A stretch of DNA of 64,000 nucleotides, taken from Planktothrix rubescens CCAP 1459/22 (GTDB taxonomy: Bacteria > Cyanobacteriota > Cyanobacteriia > Cyanobacteriales > Microcoleaceae). Below are positions 61,240 to 64,000 of the stretch, piece by piece. The first letter of the stretch is position 1; each line of letters begins with the position of its first letter. The stretch spans positions 558,001 to 622,000 of the forward strand of contig LR882958.1 of the NCBI GenBank assembly GCA_904830895.1. The letters run 5' to 3'. The notes beneath the pieces are model-generated. The model was not told the DNA's origin. It was given only the letters and a program-made list of their open reading frames with translations, and searched no databases. The position numbers were made by a program, and so were the translations under genes.

Positions 61240-62280
61240 ATGATTTTACCTGCCCAAAAATTTCCCCCATTGGATTGTTTGATTATTGATTATGATGACC
61301 AGGATGTACAAATTCTATCGGAAATTTTAGGTCAGCAAGGGTATCAAATTAGAAGGGCTTTAAATGAAACTGCGGCTTTAGAATATTTACAGATCAAGAT
61401 TCCTGATCTGATTTTTTGGGATTGTTCAGAACTTGAAGATCAAAGATTAAGTCTTAACTATTTTTCTCAATATTGTGAAAATAATCAACAAAGTATTGGT
61501 ATTTTTTTATTAATTTCATATTCTAATCATAGCTATTCTATTCCCTTAGACTATGGCGGCTATTATGACTATATCAGAAAACCTTTTAATTCTCAAGAAA
61601 TTATGCTTAGAATTAAAAATATCCAGAATTACCGTCAAAATCAGAAGGTTTTAAGCGAGTCTTTGCTTCAGTTAGAACAAGAAATATTAGCGCGTAAAGT
61701 CGCCGAAAGTAAACTTGAGGAAATTAGCCAGAAGTTACAAACAACAACGGATAAATTAAAGTATTTGAGTCGGCTTGACCCCTTAACTCAATTAGCAAAT
61801 CGTCCTTATTTCGATGAATATTTATTAAGAGAATGGCAACGTTTAGCCAGGGAAAGAATATATTTATCCTTAATTATTGCAGATGTGGATAGGTTTCAAG
61901 GTTATAACGAAGTTTATGGATATGATCAAGGAGATATCTGTTTACAAAATATTGCTCAAACTATGGGCACCTGTATTAAACGTCCAGCCGATTTAGTTGG
62001 GCGTTATAGTGGGGAAAAATTTGCAATTTTGCTTCCCCATACAGATAGGACTGGGGCGATCGAAGTTGCTAAGTTAATTAGAGCTAAAATTAAACAATTG
62101 GAAATTTCTCACCCTAAATCTGAGATCAGTCCCTACCTAACTTTGAGTTTGGGGGTAGCAACAGCTATTCCCGCACCGGAATTACCCCCACATCCTTTGA
62201 TTACCGTTGCCGAAGAAGCTCTACAGGAGGCTAAACAGCAAGGTGGCGATCGCATTGGGGTGGGAGTCCATTGGCGTTAG
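61240..62280 (+). CDS. REC-GGDEF protein with degenerate active site
   Basis: This 346-residue protein has a receiver-like domain at about 10-120 (CLIIDYDDQDVQILSEILGQ, LIFWDCSE as phospho-acceptor region, RKPF), a coiled coil, and a GGDEF-fold domain at about 180-340. The signature reads SGEKF in place of GGDEF or GGEEF, so catalysis is unlikely. The RPAD inhibition site just before it is intact and could bind cyclic di-GMP. It is the third GGDEF protein in the window. The neighbouring genes give no hint of its target. Confidence 0.85.
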   Translation: MILPAQKFPPLDCLIIDYDDQDVQILSEILGQQGYQIRRALNETAALEYLQIKIPDLIFWDCSELEDQRLSLNYFSQYCENNQQSIGIFLLISYSNHSYSIPLDYGGYYDYIRKPFNSQEIMLRIKNIQNYRQNQKVLSESLLQLEQEILARKVAESKLEEISQKLQTTTDKLKYLSRLDPLTQLANRPYFDEYLLREWQRLARERIYLSLIIADVDRFQGYNEVYGYDQGDICLQNIAQTMGTCIKRPADLVGRYSGEKFAILLPHTDRTGAIEVAKLIRAKIKQLEISHPKSEISPYLTLSLGVATAIPAPELPPHPLITVAEEALQEAKQQGGDRIGVGVHWR

Positions 62281-62287
62281 AAATAGC

Positions 62288-62479
62288 TTAAGATTTTTTA
62301 GTATCGATCTGTTCTGTGTCTCCATCCTCATTTTTCCCGGTGTAACTCAGTGTTGTCCAATGATCGAGGGTGGTTTGATTTACCTCGGATTTGGACGGGA
62401 CTGCGTGGGCAGAAGCCACGGAAAACACGGTAAAACTTTTAGAAGCAACAAGTCCTAATAAAACAATAATATTTTTCAT
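62288..62479 (-). CDS. Small exported protein, hypothetical
   Basis: This 63-residue frame starts with a good signal peptide (MKNIIVLLGLVASKSFTVFS, cleavage near ASAHA) and ends GKNEDGDTEQIDTKK. AGGGG stands eight bases upstream of the ATG. The mature part would be about 38 residues. I do not recognise it and rate it as plausible only. Confidence 0.45.
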   Translation of the reverse strand: MKNIIVLLGLVASKSFTVFSVASAHAVPSKSEVNQTTLDHWTTLSYTGKNEDGDTEQIDTKKS

Positions 62480-62890
62480 GAGATGACCCCTGATGGCTAT
62501 GAAAATAGATGCTTTGATTGAACAGAATAGGGATATAACAAGGTAGTAAAAACCCGATCACACCCTGGAGAATTGCACGAGGGATATGGGAAGCGGCTTC
62601 GGTCGATGCACATAAGAATTGACCGCTTCTGGATCTGACACTCTGAGTAATGTGTTTTATCTTCGCTCCATTTTGAGGATTTGGGGAGCGGGGAGTCACC
62701 CATCAGGGGGGGTATATGTACTATTTTTTGTATATCTAGCAATCCTAAATAGGTTGTAATATTTTATTGTGGGGGTTTGGATACCAAACCCTCTTTACTT
62801 GTCGAACGGGGGAAGTTGAATGGTGAGACTTAGATAAGTTTAACCAAGTTTTGTATAACAAAAAAAGACTGTCCAACATCTGACTGAAAA
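62480..62890. other. About 410-bp region without a supported gene
   Basis: The short minus-strand frames here have no family likeness and no ribosome-binding site. A hairpin GGGTTTGG/CCAAACCC lies near 62772-62792. The promoter of the small exported gene should lie in the left part. Nothing else was seen. Confidence 0.5.
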
Positions 62891-62891
62891 A

Positions 62892-62941
62892 AACTCAAGA
62901 GCGATGCACCAGCAGACGCGAAGCAGCATCACTCTTTTTTT
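62892..62941. terminator. Bidirectional terminator
   Basis: AGAGCGATGC pairs with GCATCACTCT with one internal mismatch. It is flanked by a T7 run on the right and an A-run (T-run on the other strand) on the left, so it can stop transcription both ways. It sits directly after the minus-strand gene at 62943. Confidence 0.75.
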
Positions 62942-62942
62942 A

Positions 62943-63284
62943 TCAGTTTTCCAGTAGGGATTCAAAAGTATTACGGAGGAATTTGATATCGGCGACCCTG
63001 GCGACTAATAGATTTTGCTGTCCAGCGTCCTCTAGGCGAGTTTTCCAATATTGGATGCTGTCGGCGTTATTCATCCAGAAGTGAATTACCGTATCGACCA
63101 CTTGATCGACATTCCAGCCCCGTTGAGGAGAAACCGTCTGTACAGACTCAATAAAGGTATCAAGGGTACATTTGTGATTTCCCAAGTATTCAACCCCTGG
63201 GGCGGGTTGTTGGTTTAATTCCTGTTGTTCATAAAAAAAGGCAAGAATGGGAGAAACACCCACTAAATCAAAGGTGTATACCAT
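62943..63284 (-). CDS. Conserved hypothetical protein
   Basis: This 113-residue soluble protein starts MVYTFDLVGVSPILAFFYEQQ and contains VEYLGNHKCTLDTFIESVQ and DTVIHFWMNNADSIQYWKTRLEDA. The pattern looks conserved in cyanobacteria but I cannot name the family. AGGAGG lies close upstream of the ATG. It is followed by a good terminator. Role unknown. Confidence 0.7.
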   Translation of the reverse strand: MVYTFDLVGVSPILAFFYEQQELNQQPAPGVEYLGNHKCTLDTFIESVQTVSPQRGWNVDQVVDTVIHFWMNNADSIQYWKTRLEDAGQQNLLVARVADIKFLRNTFESLLEN

Positions 63285-63784
63285 TGGTTCCTCCTGTCCA
63301 TTTTTAAGTATTTGTTGGTTATAGCAGGTAAATTGGGTGAAGATAGTAAATTTACTTACAACTTACCCAGATTTTTGGGATTTTAGATCGGGTTTTGCAA
63401 AAATTCACAAGTAGACGTAGGCAGGTCTTCATAAGAAAAGGATGTGCTAGAATCAAAAAACACAAGTAAGAATAATAAACATCTGCGTGTTGAAGCATTC
63501 TAGTATCGGAGAAATCCCGACTCCCCTGAAACAACGGTTAGATTTAATTCTAACGGCAGTATGACAAGCAAGGAGTAAACAATGGCAGATTGCAGAGCGT
63601 ACCGCAACTTGGCTTAGTGATGGCTTGGTGAAAGTGTTTTGATTCAAAAGTAAAAGTATCGGGAAGATCGGGTTTCTTACCTAATCAACTCAGTAGACGA
63701 TATGCGGCAGTCGTAGCGAGAATTAGATTAAACTAATTCTGTCCGCAGAATCGAGCGTGTCTTCAGACCTGAGAGTGTCAAATT
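63285..63784. other. 500-bp intergenic region
   Basis: No supported gene. Two minus-strand frames here have no start signal and no family likeness. It contains one GGGTTTCT half-palindrome near 63670 and a short inverted repeat around ATTAGATTAAACTAAT near 63722. No tRNA was found. Confidence 0.5.
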
Positions 63785-64000
63785 ATGCACAGCATCAAGT
63801 TAAAATCTCATATCGGTAGTGATGGTTTTTTGAAAGTTCGCTTACCTGATGTACAGAATATGGATATCGAGGTGATCATTGTCTATCACACTAACCTACC
63901 TAAACCAATGGAAGCAACACCACTTTCACAGTTTTACGGATGTATTCAGGACGACTCCTTTATTAGATATCCTCAAAACGAACAACCTGAACGCGAACCC
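63785..64000 (+). CDS. Putative antitoxin, 5' part
   Basis: The frame is open to the window edge, 72 residues so far: MHSIKLKSHIGSDGFLKVRL, then MDIEVIIVYHTNLPKP and LSQFYGCIQDDSFIRYPQ. This pattern is frequent in cyanobacterial VapB-like or DUF2281-like antitoxins that precede a PIN toxin. The toxin, if present, lies beyond the window. Confidence 0.6.
   Translation, partial: MHSIKLKSHIGSDGFLKVRLPDVQNMDIEVIIVYHTNLPKPMEATPLSQFYGCIQDDSFIRYPQNEQPEREP

Noticed and set aside
62439-62742. Two overlapping minus-strand frames
   Set aside because: No family likeness and no start signal; they overlap each other and a plausible small gene.
63352-63647. Two minus-strand frames near the right edge
   Set aside because: Cys- and Arg-rich translations without a start signal; typical of noncoding DNA.

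Overview
The window looks like chromosomal DNA of a filamentous, Oscillatoria/Planktothrix-type cyanobacterium. This is inferred from frequent GCGATCGC (HIP1) sites, AT-rich codon use, and typically cyanobacterial genes: cyanobacterial-type gshA, the DUF2997/ycf35/ferredoxin cluster, KGK and DUF4168 proteins, lrtA-type hpf, a lipid-A-disaccharide-synthase-related protein and many Uma2 (DUF820) proteins. The genus is a guess; the class-level call is firm. Housekeeping genes are scattered among accessory material rather than grouped in long operons. Left part (1-18 kb): end of a secreted-type protein; a cytosolic ligand-binding/diguanylate cyclase fusion cut short against a gamma-glutamyltransferase fragment; two DUF4168 paralogues; gshA; trmL; a LysM/M23 peptidoglycan hydrolase behind a 544-bp leader; a CAT-anticodon tRNA; two redoxin-fold proteins; an acyltransferase; a tandem Uma2 duplication; and glyS. 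Centre (18-34 kb): a leader plus a 19-repeat CRISPR array of type I-D-like repeat sequence, with no cas gene in the window, whose last spacer holds three tandem copies of a palindromic element; then murD, an amino-acid permease, a lipoprotein gene whose 3' half is duplicated around a putative toxin/immunity pair, gnd, a dead IS605-type tnpB, an RCK-pore-RCK channel protein, rpsU, lipB and hpf. Signalling and metabolism (34-48 kb): a hybrid histidine kinase with a REC-GGDEF partner, a trypsin-TPR protein with nearly identical TPR repeats, a DUF433/DUF5615 toxin-antitoxin pair, a TPP riboswitch with thiC, a Coq4-like protein, a copper P-type ATPase, and the DUF2997-ycf35-ferredoxin operon. Right part (48-64 kb): an accessory/defence-like zone. 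It holds a STAND (NB-ARC) ATPase with an N-terminal vMAP-type HTH, divergent from a tightly coupled operon of three unrecognised small genes; a decayed IS200/IS605 element; HicBA, YefM/YoeB-like and RelE-like toxin-antitoxin pairs embedded among fragments of one broken gene; a DUF262-HNH (GmrSD-like) protein; an HNH nuclease with a small partner; and a REC-GGDEF protein with a degenerate active site. The best candidates for something undescribed are the STAND/three-gene locus (49.6-52.2 kb) and the toxin/immunity cassette between the duplicated lipoprotein ends (23.7-26.0 kb). All calls come from reading the sequence; no database search was run.
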